Source of the DNA: DATFQE01 sp963733845
Lineage (GTDB): Bacteria > Actinomycetota > Thermoleophilia > Gaiellales > Gaiellaceae
DNA length: 64,000 nucleotides
NCBI GenBank assembly: GCA_963733845.1
Contig: CAVTEM010000003.1
Span: 1 to 64,000 of the forward strand
Direction of reading: 5' to 3'
Shown here: piece after piece, positions 53,633-62,557 of the stretch
How the letters are laid out: each line of letters starts with the position of its first letter
How positions within the stretch are numbered: the stretch's first letter is position 1
Made by a program: the position numbers and the translations under genes
Notes under the pieces: generated by a model
The model's input: only the letters and a program-made list of their open reading frames with translations
Databases searched by the model: none
Told to the model about the DNA's origin: nothing

Positions 53633-53681
53633 AAGGGCTTGGTGGAGCGCCGCTCGGCTCAGCGTCGTTCCGCCAAGTCTT
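53633..53681. repeat. Palindromic dispersed repeat, copy C
   Basis: Left arm AAGGGCTTGGTGGAGCG (53633-53649) and right arm CGTTCCGCCAAGTCTT (53666-53681) form an imperfect stem around CCGCTCGGCTCAGCGT. CTCAGCGTCGTTCCGCCAAG differs by one base from copy B. It begins immediately after the MIP18 stop and is followed by a separate strong hairpin. Confidence 0.65.
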
Positions 53682-53686
53682 ACCGA

Positions 53687-53710
53687 AGAGCGGGGCCGAA
53701 GCCCCGCTCT
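53687..53710. terminator. Strong bidirectional hairpin terminator
   Basis: AGAGCGGGGC, loop CGAA, GCCCCGCTCT: a perfect 10-bp GC stem with a GNRA-like CGAA loop between the convergent MIP18 and APC genes. No clear U-tract, as is common in high-GC actinobacteria. Confidence 0.7.
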
Positions 53711-53728
53711 CCAATCGGTCCAGAGCGA

Positions 53729-55332
53729 CTAGCTCGCCCGCGAGGCCGACGCGGCAGGCCCGCCTGTCTCGAACTGACGCTCGATCTGCTCGAGCTCTTC
53801 CTCGGTGCCCTGGCGCACGGGCCCCTTGAACCACTTCTTGGCCGAGAGGGCATACCAGCCTCCGAACAGGAGCAGCGCTCCGCCCATGAGGATCGGCGCG
53901 TAGTTGAGCGCCTCCCAGGTGAACTCGTCTGCCCACGGCACGCTCGACTTGTAGGGCGGCAGCAGGAAGATGATCGTGATGAACGCGACCCAGAGGATCG
54001 CGATCAGGTCGATCCACTTGTAGTGCCGGCCGAGGCTCCAGGCCCCGTGCTCGAACTTGTCGCCCATCCGGAAGCGCAGGAACACCGGCAGGATGAATGC
54101 GATGTAGAGGCCGATCACCGCGATGCCCGTGCCGACCAGGTAGCCGACGAGGTAGTTCCAGTACGCGGGCACCATGATCAGCGCCGACGCCACGACGATC
54201 GCCAGCACGGCGATCTGAGGCACGCGGTTCTTGCCGACCTGCCGCCACAGCCTGTGACCCGGGACGGCTCCGTCGCGCGAGAACGCGAACAGCATGCGCG
54301 AGGACGACGTGATCGATGCGGTCACGCAGAAGAACTGCGCGATGACGCAGATGAAGAGCAGGAATTCTGCCCATCCCTGGCCCATCGACTCGGCCCAGCT
54401 CCAGGGGACGAGGAAGCCGATGTTCTCGATCGCCCCCTCGGTGCTCGGGATCGCGAGCGTCACGGCGAGCAGCAGCACGAAGCCGAAGATCACCGAGGCG
54501 ACGACCGACATGTACATGCCGACGGCGGCCATGCGCGAGGCATCCCGTGTCTCCTCGGCCATGTGCGCCGACGCGTCGAAGCCGGTGATCGTGTACTGCG
54601 CCATCAGGAGCCCCGTCAGGAAGACGTAGATGAACACGAAGCTGCCGAAGTTCTCGGTGCCGTTCCCGAAGCCGGTCGCGTTGACGGTCTCGCCGAAGGC
54701 GTAGCCGAGCGACTGGTGGTTGTCGGGGACGATCAGCAGGATCCCGACGATCACGGCCACGCCGATCATGTGCCAGTAGGCCGAGATCTTGTTCAGCAGC
54801 GCCGTGATGCTGACGTTCATCAGGTTGATCGCCGCCGCCACGCGCTAGGAAGATCGCGTAGAGCAGGTAGATGTACTCCTTCTCGTTCGGGTAGTCGAAC
54901 CAGAAGTTCAGGAGCGCGGTCCCGAACGTGGCGCAGGCCGTACCCGATCGCCGCGGTGACGGCGATCTGGCCAATCAGGTTGAACCAGCCGGTGAACCAG
55001 CCCCACGCCGGGCTACCGAGCTTGGACGCCCAGTAGTAGAGGCCGCCGGCGGTCGGATAGGCGGAGGCGATCTCCGCCATCGCGAGCGCCACGATGGTGC
55101 TCATCAGCCCGACCAGGAGCCAGCCCCACGTAACGGCGACGGGGCCGCCCTGCCCGAAGGCGATGTAGTACGAGGTGAGGCACCCGGCGAGGATCGAGAT
55201 GATCGTGAAGGAGATGGCGAAGTTCTCGAACCCGCCCATCCCCCGGAGCAGCACCTGGGCGTAACCGAGCTTGTGGAGAGTGCTCTCGTCGTCCGAGTGC
55301 GCGGGTGTCGCAGCCGCAGGTTCCGTGCTCAA
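53729..55332 (-). CDS. APC-family amino acid/polyamine permease, two frameshifts
   Basis: About 533 residues, about 12-13 membrane helices. The N-terminus LHKLGYAQVLLRGMGGFENFAISFTIISILAGCLTSYYIAFGQGGP is typical of the APC superfamily. The frame slips at about 54935 (GYGLR to ATFGTALLNFWFDYPNEKEYIYLLYAIFL) and at about 54845 (to MAAAINLMNVSITALLNK...), then continues intact (TGFDASAHMAEET, VTASITSSSRMLFAFSRDGAVPGH, GTGIAVIGLYIAFILPVFLRF). It probably imports the amine or amino acid used by the downstream cluster. The cytosolic C-tail is acidic. Confidence 0.88.
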
Positions 55333-55420
55333 TGCAGCCTCCGTTCCTCAGGTGAAGATGACGTCTGCAAGACGGGCATTCACCCACGCTCGTGCGATTC
55401 CTGTCAATCCGCCACGGCGG

Positions 55421-57836
55421 CTAGGAACGGATGCGCGATCCGGCCCGGTCGTACAAGGGCTCCTCGGCGACCTCGCCCTCGATCCAGGATCCGAAGATCT
55501 CGACCTCGACCGCAGTCCCGGGCGTCGCGGAGCCGGCGGGGAGGTAGGCGTAGGCGATCGACCGGCCCACCGTGTAGCCGTAGCCGCCGCTCGTGACCCG
55601 GCCGACCAGGCGGTTGCCGACGCGCACCGGCTCCGAGCCGAGCGCGACCGCGCGCGGTTCGTCGAGCACGAGGCACGCGAGCCTCCGTTCCGGCTCCTGC
55701 TTGCCGAGGAGCGCGTCGCGAGCCGATGAAGTCGCCCTTGTCGAGCTTCACCGCGAAGCCGAGCCCGGCCTCGTACGGGGTGTCGTCCGGCGTGATGTCG
55801 GCGCCCCAGACCCGGTAGCCCTTCTCGAGCCGGCACGAGTCGATCGCCTTGTAGCCGCCGGCGACGAGGCCGTGGCCCGGCCGCTGTCCCAGATCGCGTC
55901 CCAGAGCGCGAGGCCGAACTCGGCCGGGCAGTAGAGCTCCCAGCCGAGCTCGCCGACGTAGGTCACGCGGAGGGCGAGGCAGGGGACCGGCCCGATCGCC
56001 AGCTGACGCGCGCGCATGTACGGGAAGGCGTCGTTCGCGAGGTCGGCGGTCGTGAGCGGCTGCAGGATCTCGCGCGCGTTCGGGCCCCAGATCCCGAGGC
56101 AGGCGAACCGCGACGTGACGTCGTCGACCGTGACGGAGCCGTCGTCGGGCGCGTGTGACGAGATCCAGGCGAGGTCGTGGCGCCCGAACGCCGTGCCGGT
56201 GACGATCCGGAAGCGGTCTTCGGCGAGCCGGGTGACCGTGAAGTCGCACTCGATCCCGCCGCGGCGGTTCAGCATCTGCGTGTAGGTGATCTGCGCCGAC
56301 CTCCCGCGCGACCCGGTTGTCGCACAGGCGCTCGAGGAAGTCGGCCGCACCCCGTCCGGCCACCTCGATCTTCGCGAACGACGTCTCGTCGAAGAGCGCG
56401 GCGGTCTCGCGGACGGCGCGGTGCTCCGCCTCGATCGCGGGCGACCAGTGGCGCCCGGCCCAGCCGCCGGGCCGCAGCGACTCGTCTCCGTCGGCCGCGT
56501 TCGGCTCGAACCAGTTCGCGCGCTCCCAGCCCGACTTCTCGCCGAACGAGGCGCCGAGCTCCTTCAGGCGAGCGTAGGCGGGCGAGAGCCGCAGCGGCCG
56601 GCCTGCCTGCCGCTCGTGGCCGGGGTACTTCACGTCGTAGTAGGTGGAGTAGACCTCGAGCGTGCGGGCGAGCGTGTACTCGCGGCTCGCGTAGTGCGCT
56701 CCGAAGCGGCGCGAATCCATCTCCCAGACGTCGAGGCTCGGCAGCTCCTCGACGATCCACTCCGCGACGAGCTTGCCCATCCCGCCCGCCCCCGCGAGGC
56801 CGTGCGCGCAGAAGCCGGCGGCGACCCAGAAGCCGTGGACGTCGGTGGGGCCGAGGATGAACTCGCCGTCGGGCGTGAAGGCCTCCGGGCCGTTGACGAG
56901 GCGTACGACCTCGGCGTCGGCGAGCGCGGGCACCCGGACGACCGCGTTCTGCATCAGCTCCTCGAAGCGCTCCCAGTCCTCCTCCAGGAGCTGGCCGTTG
57001 AAGTCGCGCGGAATCCCGTCGAGGCCCCACGGCGCGGGGTTGCGCTCGTAGCCGCCCATGACCAGGCCGCCGGACTCGCCGCGGAAGTAGACGAGCAGGG
57101 AGGGGTCGCGCATCGTCGGCAGGTCGAGTGGCAGGCCGGCCGGGCGCGTGATCAGGTACTCGTGCGCCATCGGGACGACGGGGACGATCACTCCGGCGAG
57201 CGCGCCGAGCTCCGCTGCGAACATCCCGCCCGCGTCCACCACCGTCTCGGTCTCGACTCGACCCTGGTCGGTCTCGACTCCACGGACGCGGTTCCGCTCG
57301 AGCTCGATCCCTGTCACTCGCGTATTGGTCGCGATCTCGGCGCCGCCTCGCCGGGCCCCCTCCGCCAGCGCGAAGGTCAGCTGGCTCGGGTCGATGTAAC
57401 CGTCGGTGGGGAGATAGGCGGCGCCCAGCACTCCGTCGGTGGACATCGGCGGGAACAGCCGCTGCGCCTCGTCGGCCGAGACCAGCTCCAACGGCAGGCC
57501 GAACGTCTTCGCCCAGCCGGCCTGGCGGGCGATCTCCTCCATCCGCTCCTCCGACGAGGCGAGGCGGAGCGAGCCGACCTCGTGCCAGCCCGTCTCGAGC
57601 CCCACCTCGTCGCCGAGCGTCCGGTAGAGCTCGACCGAGCTCATCATCATCTTCGTGAGACTGAGCGAGCCGCGCAGCTGGCCGACCAGGCCGGCCGAGT
57701 GGAAGGTGGAGCCGCTCGTGAGGTCGGCGCGCTCGACGAGCAAGACGTCGTCCCAGCCGAGCTTCGTCAGCCAGTAGAGGATCGCGCAGCCGCCGACGCC
57801 GCCGCCGATCACGACCACGCGCGCTCGGTCACGCAT
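55421..57836 (-). CDS. FAD-dependent dehydrogenase with GcvT domain (sarcosine/dimethylglycine dehydrogenase family), several frameshifts
   Basis: About 805 residues. N-terminal DAO-type FAD domain (RARVVVIGGGVGGCAILYWLTKLGWDDVLLVERADLTSGSTFHSAGLVGQLR, about 4-54; YIDPSQLTFALAEGARR; GFCAHGLAGAGGMGKLVAEWI). A middle linker domain (AYARLKELGASFGEKSGWERANWF) leads to the C-terminal GcvT aminomethyltransferase fold (TQMLNRRGGIECDFTVTRLAEDRFRIVTG, WGPNAREILQPLT, VTYVGELGWELYCPAE, DSCRLEKGYRVWGADI). Frame changes occur at about 56300, 55880 and 55725. Family enzymes demethylate N-methylated amines with FAD, passing one-carbon units to tetrahydrofolate. It shares the strand with the permease. Confidence 0.88.
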
Positions 57837-57851
57837 CGCGCAAACCTCTCA

Positions 57852-57857
57852 TACGAT
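57852..57857 (+). promoter_or_regulatory. -10 box of HisN-like gene (leaderless)
   Basis: TACGAT, 6 nt before the GTG at 57864. Confidence 0.5.
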
Positions 57858-57863
57858 CGGCGC

Positions 57864-58625
57864 GTGGATTCCGATCTGGCTTTCGCGCTCACGCTGGCCG
57901 ACACCGCTGACGCGATCACGATGCGCCACTTCCGCTCGCCCGAGCTCGAAGTGGAGACGAAATCCGACCTGACGCCGGTGTCGGTGGCCGATCGCGCCGC
58001 CGAGGAGGCGTTGCGCGCCGCGATCGAGCGGGAACGGCCGGGCGAGGCTGTGGTGGGGGAGGAGTTCGGCGCCGAGGGCGTGGGCGATGCCCGCTGGATC
58101 CTCGACCCGATCGACGGGACGAAGCACTACGTGCGCGGGATCCCCCTCTGGGCGACGCTGATCGCGCTCGAGCGCGAGGGTTCGATCGTCGCCGCCGTGG
58201 CGTCCGCGCCGGCCCTGGAGACGCGCTGGTGGGCGAGTCGTGGCGAAGGCGCGTTCGCGAACCACCAGCCGATCCGCGTCTCCTCGGTTGCCACGCTGGA
58301 GGAGGCTTCGTTCTCGCACGCGGGCGTCCACAGCTTCGACAAGCGAGGGCTCGGCAAGGCCCTTCGAGCGCTGTCCGAGCGGGCCTGGATGGAGCGCGCC
58401 TACGGCGATTTCTGGCAGCACATGCTCGTCGCCGAGGGCAGGCTCGACTTCGCCGTCGAGGCCGCCGTGAACCTCTGGGACCTCGCGGCCGTGCAGCTGA
58501 TCGTCGAGGAGGCCGGCGGCCGCTTCAGCGACTTCACGGACGCCGCCCGGCCGGACGGCGGCAACGCCGTCTCGAGCAACGGCCTCTTGCACGACGCGGT
58601 GCTGGCTGCGCTCGGCGCCGGCTGA
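57864..58625 (+). CDS. Inositol-monophosphatase-family phosphatase (HisN-like)
   Basis: 253 residues. Mg-dependent phosphatase with VVGEEFG (Glu ligands), WILDPIDGTKHYVRGIPLWATLIAL (about 79-103) and the C-terminal NLWDLAAVQLIVEEAGGRFSDF (about 206-227). The KHYVRGIP and EFGAEGVG features are close to bacterial histidinol-phosphatases (HisN), but inositol or other sugar phosphates are possible. No histidine genes are near. The GTG start is divergent from the FAD-GcvT gene with a 27-bp gap. Confidence 0.87.
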   Translation: MDSDLAFALTLADTADAITMRHFRSPELEVETKSDLTPVSVADRAAEEALRAAIERERPGEAVVGEEFGAEGVGDARWILDPIDGTKHYVRGIPLWATLIALEREGSIVAAVASAPALETRWWASRGEGAFANHQPIRVSSVATLEEASFSHAGVHSFDKRGLGKALRALSERAWMERAYGDFWQHMLVAEGRLDFAVEAAVNLWDLAAVQLIVEEAGGRFSDFTDAARPDGGNAVSSNGLLHDAVLAALGAG

Positions 58626-58820
58626 GGGCAGGACGCGCAGCCGGGGGTTCACCCGAGCGCGGACCTCGCGCCGATCCGCGCACTCTCTTGCACCAATCGG
58701 CGAGGCAATGCACGGCGCCCGATGCGAGGTGAGACGACGCTGGACATCACGCTCTGCCCTTGTGGACGCATCGACACACGCTTTGAACGAAGCCGGCACA
58801 CCTGTGTGCGCCGCGACCAC

Positions 58821-59752
58821 CTACCCTCCTGATCTCCCCCGGGTGGGTGGGGGGTGGTGGGTGGGGTGACCCACGGCCGCGAGCGCGTCGGTGAAGGCGC
58901 GGCTCTCCGCGGTGCTCCGGAGCCGCGTGAAGTGGCGGTCGGCGTAGCCCGCGAAGTCGAAGTCCAGCTCAGAGATGCCCTGCTGGAGGACGCCCCACAT
59001 CGCCTCGCGAAAGTCGGACATGAACTTCATCAGCTGCAGGTGCGCGGCCTTCGCTGCGTGCACCTCGCCGAAGTACGCCTCGAGCAACCGTTCGTCGTCC
59101 GCGGGCTCGAAGTCGTGGTTGACCGCGAAGTTGGCGAGGTCGAAGAAGCGGTCGCCCATGCCCGCGTACTCCCAGTCGACGATGCGGATCCCGTCGTCGG
59201 GAGTGCGGATGAAGTTCGCGTTCAGCAGGTCGTTGTGGCACGGCACCTCGCGCCGGCCGCCCAGCGAGGCCTCGATCCGATCGGCCACCTCCTTCGCGTC
59301 CTCGTACGAGGCGGGTACGACCACGCCGTGAGCCACGAGCGCTGGCGCGGTACGCCTCGACGACCCGGAACGAGTCGAACCGCGCCGGGATCCGCGGCCC
59401 CTCGTGCACCCGCCGCAGCAGGCCGACCGTCTCGACGAGCACGTCGGGCCGCCGGATCTCCTCGGGCGGCGCGGGCGCGCCCTCCGACGAACTGAGTCAC
59501 GAGGTAGCCCTCGGGCTCGACGAAAGCCACTACCTCCGGGCCGACGCCGATCGAGGCCGCCACGGTCGCAGCCCGGTACTCGGCCCGCCGGTCGATGCCG
59601 AGCAGGTGGGTGTCCTTGCCGCCGATACGGAGCACGTAGGCGCGGCCGTCGCAATCGACCCGAAAATTGCGGTTGGTGATGCCGCCGCCTAGCGGCTCGA
59701 CGTCGACCCGCCGCCCGGGCCAGACGCGCGCGGCGATCTTCTCGACGTCCAC
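58821..59752 (-). CDS. Choline/ethanolamine-kinase-like phosphotransferase, two frameshifts
   Basis: About 310 residues. The N-terminal lobe VDVEPLGGGITNRNFRVDCDGRAYVLRIGGKDTHLLGIDRRAEYRAA is the choline-kinase type ATP lobe. The catalytic loop CHNDLLNANFI and the DWEYAGMGDRFFDLANFAVNHDF magnesium segment are intact in the C-terminal part. Frame changes at about 59490 and 59345. The end (HPTHHPPPTRG) is encoded by a G-rich tract. It lies divergent from the glutamine-synthetase-like gene (45-bp gap), so a role in activating or removing an amino alcohol is plausible, not proven. Confidence 0.85.
58841..58866 (+). other. G-quadruplex-forming tract
   Basis: Plus-strand GGGTGGGTGGGGGGTGGTGGGTGGGG has at least four G3+ runs with 1-nt to short loops. 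It lies in the 3' coding end of the kinase (G-rich on the template strand). Confidence 0.5.
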
Positions 59753-59783
59753 GAAGCACCGATCCTAGACACGGGGCGCGGAT

Positions 59784-59789
59784 TAGAGT
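59784..59789 (+). promoter_or_regulatory. -10 box of amine catabolic operon (leaderless)
   Basis: TAGAGT, 7 nt before the GTG at 59797. It is the only promoter candidate for the tightly overlapping genes 59797-64000. Confidence 0.55.
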
Positions 59790-59796
59790 CCGTTTC

Positions 59797-61128
59797 GTGC
59801 TGAGCGTCGAGGAGCTGCGGAGCGACGTCGAGAGTGGCGCGATCGACACGGTCGTCGTCGCCTTCACGGACATGCAGGGGCGCCTGATGGGCAAGCGCCT
59901 GCACGCCGAGTTCTTCCTGGAGGACGCGCTCGACCACGGCGTCGAGGGCTGCAACTACCTGCTCGCCCTCGAGATGGAGATGGACCCCGTGCCGGGCTAC
60001 GGCATCGCGAGCTGGGAGCAGGGATACGGCGACTTCCGGCTCGCTCCCGACCTCGGCACGCTGCGCCGGATCCCCTGGCTCGAGGCGACGGCGCTCGTCC
60101 TCTGCGACGTCGGCTGGCTCGACGGCTCGCCGGTCGCGCCGTCGCCGCGTCAGGTTCTGAAGGCGCAGGTCGAGCGGGCCGAGAGCCTCGGCTACACGCC
60201 GATGATCGGCTCGGAGCTCGAGTTCTACCTCCTGCGGGAGAGCTACTCCGAAGCACACGCCAAGCACTACCGCGAGCTCACGCCGTCGGTCCCGTACATC
60301 CTCGACTACCACGTGCTCGCGACCACCTACGACGAGCCGCTCATCCGCCAGATCCGCAACGGGATGCACGCCGCCGGCATCCGGGTCGAGACCTCGAAGG
60401 GCGAGGCGTGGCCGGGGCAGCAGGAGATCAACTTCCGCTACGCGGACGCCGTCACGATGGCCGACAACCACGTGATCTACAAGAACGGCGCCAAGGAGAT
60501 CGCGCACCTGAACGGCTGCTCGATCACCTTCATGGCCAAGCCCGACCACACCTGGATCGGCAACTCGTGCCACATTCACTCCAGTCTCTGGCGCGAGGAC
60601 CGGAACGCGTTCGCCGGCGAGTCCGACGTCTTCAAGCACTACCTCGCGGGACACATCGCGTGCCTGCGCGAGCTCGCGGTCTTCATGGCGCCGACGATCA
60701 ACTCGTACAAGCGCTACGCGGCCGGAAGCTGGGCGCCCACGACGCTCGCGTGGGGCCACGACAACCGCACGTGCGGCTTTCGAATCGTCGGTCACGGCGA
60801 CGCGCTCCGCACCGAGACGCGCATTCCGGGCGGCGACGTCAATCCGTACCTCGCGTTCGCGGCCCTCGTCGCGGCAGGGCTGCACGGGATCGAGAACGAG
60901 CTCGAGCTGCCGCCCGCACTGGAGGGGAACGCGTACGAGTCGGACGCCGAGCGCTTCCCGCACGCGCTGCGCGAGGCGATCGAGGCGCTCGAGAGCGGCA
61001 CGATGGCCCGCGAGGCCCTCGGCGACGACGTGGTCGACCACTACCTGAACTACGCGCGCACCGAGCAGCGCCTCTTCGACGAGGTCGTCACCTGCTACGA
61101 GCGCGAGCGCCTGTTCGAGCGCGGATGA
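59797..61128 (+). CDS. Glutamine-synthetase-family gamma-glutamyl-amine ligase
   Basis: 443 residues. ATP-dependent GS fold: N-terminal VVVAFTDMQGRLMGKRLHAEFFL, metal-ligand MIGSELEFYLLRE (about 130-142), AWPGQQEINFRYADAVTMADNHVIYKNGAKEIA (about 206-238), HIHSSLW (about 263-269), NRTCGFRIVG and RTETRIPGGDVNPYLAFAALVAAG. The adenylylation motif of true GlnA is absent, and it resembles PuuA-type enzymes that attach glutamate to amines. Followed by PuuD- and PuuC-like genes with 4-nt overlaps, so gamma-glutamylation of an amine is strongly suggested; the amine is unknown. Confidence 0.88.
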   Translation: MLSVEELRSDVESGAIDTVVVAFTDMQGRLMGKRLHAEFFLEDALDHGVEGCNYLLALEMEMDPVPGYGIASWEQGYGDFRLAPDLGTLRRIPWLEATALVLCDVGWLDGSPVAPSPRQVLKAQVERAESLGYTPMIGSELEFYLLRESYSEAHAKHYRELTPSVPYILDYHVLATTYDEPLIRQIRNGMHAAGIRVETSKGEAWPGQQEINFRYADAVTMADNHVIYKNGAKEIAHLNGCSITFMAKPDHTWIGNSCHIHSSLWREDRNAFAGESDVFKHYLAGHIACLRELAVFMAPTINSYKRYAAGSWAPTTLAWGHDNRTCGFRIVGHGDALRTETRIPGGDVNPYLAFAALVAAGLHGIENELELPPALEGNAYESDAERFPHALREAIEALESGTMAREALGDDVVDHYLNYARTEQRLFDEVVTCYERERLFERG

Positions 61129-61835
61129 GGCCCCTGATCGGGATCACGTCCTATGCGGAGGAGATCCGCTGGGGTGTCTGGGAGGAGAAAGCCGCGCTCA
61201 TACCGCTCAGCTACGTGCAGGCCGTGGAGCAGGCCGGTGGGCGGGCGCTCGTCATCCCGCCGAGCGACGACGGCGTCGACGAGACGCTTGCCGCGCTCGA
61301 CGGCATCGTCTTCTCGGGGGGCGGCGACCTCGACCCGGCGCTCTACGGCGCCGACGCGCATCCGCAGACCGACGTCCCGCACACGCTCCGCGACGAGGCC
61401 GAGTTGCGCCTGCTCGGCGCAGCCCTCGAAAGGGACATGCCCGTGCTGGCCGTGTGCCGTGGCTCCCAACTCCTCAACGTCGCGCTGGGCGGGGATCTGG
61501 TGCAGCACCTGCCCGACGAGCTCGGCCACGAGCGCCACAAGCACGAGCCCGGCCAGTTCTCCGATCACGACGTGCGGCTCGACCCAAGCTCGCGCGTGGG
61601 GACCATCCTCGGCGACCACGCACCGGTGAAGTCGCACCACCACCAGGGCTACGGGAAGCTCGGCGACGGCCTCCGCGAGGCCGGCTGGGCCGACGACGGG
61701 ACCGTCGAGGCCCTGGAGGACCCGGAGAGGCGCTTCGCGGTCGGCGTGCTCTGGCATCCCGAGGAGGGTGAGGACTTCGCGCTCTTCCAAGGGCTCGTCG
61801 ACGAGGCGCGCCGCTACCGGGAGCAGCGCCGATGA
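61125..61835 (+). CDS. Gamma-glutamyl-GABA hydrolase-like class I glutamine amidotransferase (PuuD-like) 1
   Basis: 236 residues. Nucleophile Cys in VLAVCRGSQLLNVALGGDLVQHL (about residue 109), oxyanion FSGGGDLDP (about 64-72), and the His-Glu pair in GVLWHPEEGED (about 209-219). KSHHHQGYGKLGDGL is conserved in the family. It would release the substrate-derived acid and glutamate from the gamma-glutamyl intermediate. ATGA overlaps both neighbours by 4 nt. Confidence 0.88.
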   Translation: MRPLIGITSYAEEIRWGVWEEKAALIPLSYVQAVEQAGGRALVIPPSDDGVDETLAALDGIVFSGGGDLDPALYGADAHPQTDVPHTLRDEAELRLLGAALERDMPVLAVCRGSQLLNVALGGDLVQHLPDELGHERHKHEPGQFSDHDVRLDPSSRVGTILGDHAPVKSHHHQGYGKLGDGLREAGWADDGTVEALEDPERRFAVGVLWHPEEGEDFALFQGLVDEARRYREQRR

Positions 61836-62557
61836 CCGACCAGAAGCCGGTGATCGGCGTGACCTCGTTCGTCGAGAGTGTGCGCTGGGGCCACTGGAGC
61901 GCGCTCGGGGCGCTGACGCCGTTCGCCTACGTCCGAGCCATCGCGAGCGCCGGCGGTCGTCCGGTCCAACTCCCACCCGATGCGGACGCGGTCGACGAGA
62001 CCCTCGACCGCCTGGACGGTTTGGTCGTGACGGGCGGCATCGACGTCGACTCGGCGCTCTACGGCGCCGAGCAGCATCCGACGACGGCCGGAGTCCGCGC
62101 CGAGCAGGATCAGGCCGAGCTCGCGCTGCTCGAAGGCGCGCTCGAGCTCGATTTGCCGTTGCTCGCGATCTGCCGTGGCTCTCAGCTGCTCAACGTGCTG
62201 CGCGGCGGCGACATCGTCCAGGATCTCGCCGAGGGGGACGGGAGGCCCGAGCTCCACGGCGACGGCACCGGAGACGCGTCCATGCACGAGATCCGCACGC
62301 GCGAGGGAACGCGACTCGCCGAGCTGCTCGGCGCGAGGACCGTCGTCGCGAGCGAGCACCATCAGGCGCTCGGCCGCATCGGCCATGGGCTGGAGGAGTC
62401 CGGCTGGGCGGCCGACGGGATGGTCGAGGCAGTCGAGGATCCCGGCAAGCGATTCGCGCTCGGCGTGCTCTGGCATCCGGAGCGCGCGGAGAGCTCGGAG
62501 CTGTTCGCCGCTCTGGTCGAGGAGGCTCGGCGCTTTCGCCGGGAGCGCACGTCGTGA
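61832..62557 (+). CDS. Gamma-glutamyl-GABA hydrolase-like amidotransferase (PuuD-like) 2
   Basis: 241 residues, a tandem paralogue of the preceding gene. Cys in LLAICRGSQLLNVLRGGDIVQDL, VTGGIDVDSALYG in place of SGGGDLDPALYG, and GVLWHPERAESSELF. ASEHHQALGRIG replaces the KSHHHQGYGK segment, so substrate specificity probably differs. Both copies keep the catalytic triad. The same overlaps imply equal expression within one operon. Confidence 0.87.
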   Translation: MTDQKPVIGVTSFVESVRWGHWSALGALTPFAYVRAIASAGGRPVQLPPDADAVDETLDRLDGLVVTGGIDVDSALYGAEQHPTTAGVRAEQDQAELALLEGALELDLPLLAICRGSQLLNVLRGGDIVQDLAEGDGRPELHGDGTGDASMHEIRTREGTRLAELLGARTVVASEHHQALGRIGHGLEESGWAADGMVEAVEDPGKRFALGVLWHPERAESSELFAALVEEARRFRRERTS

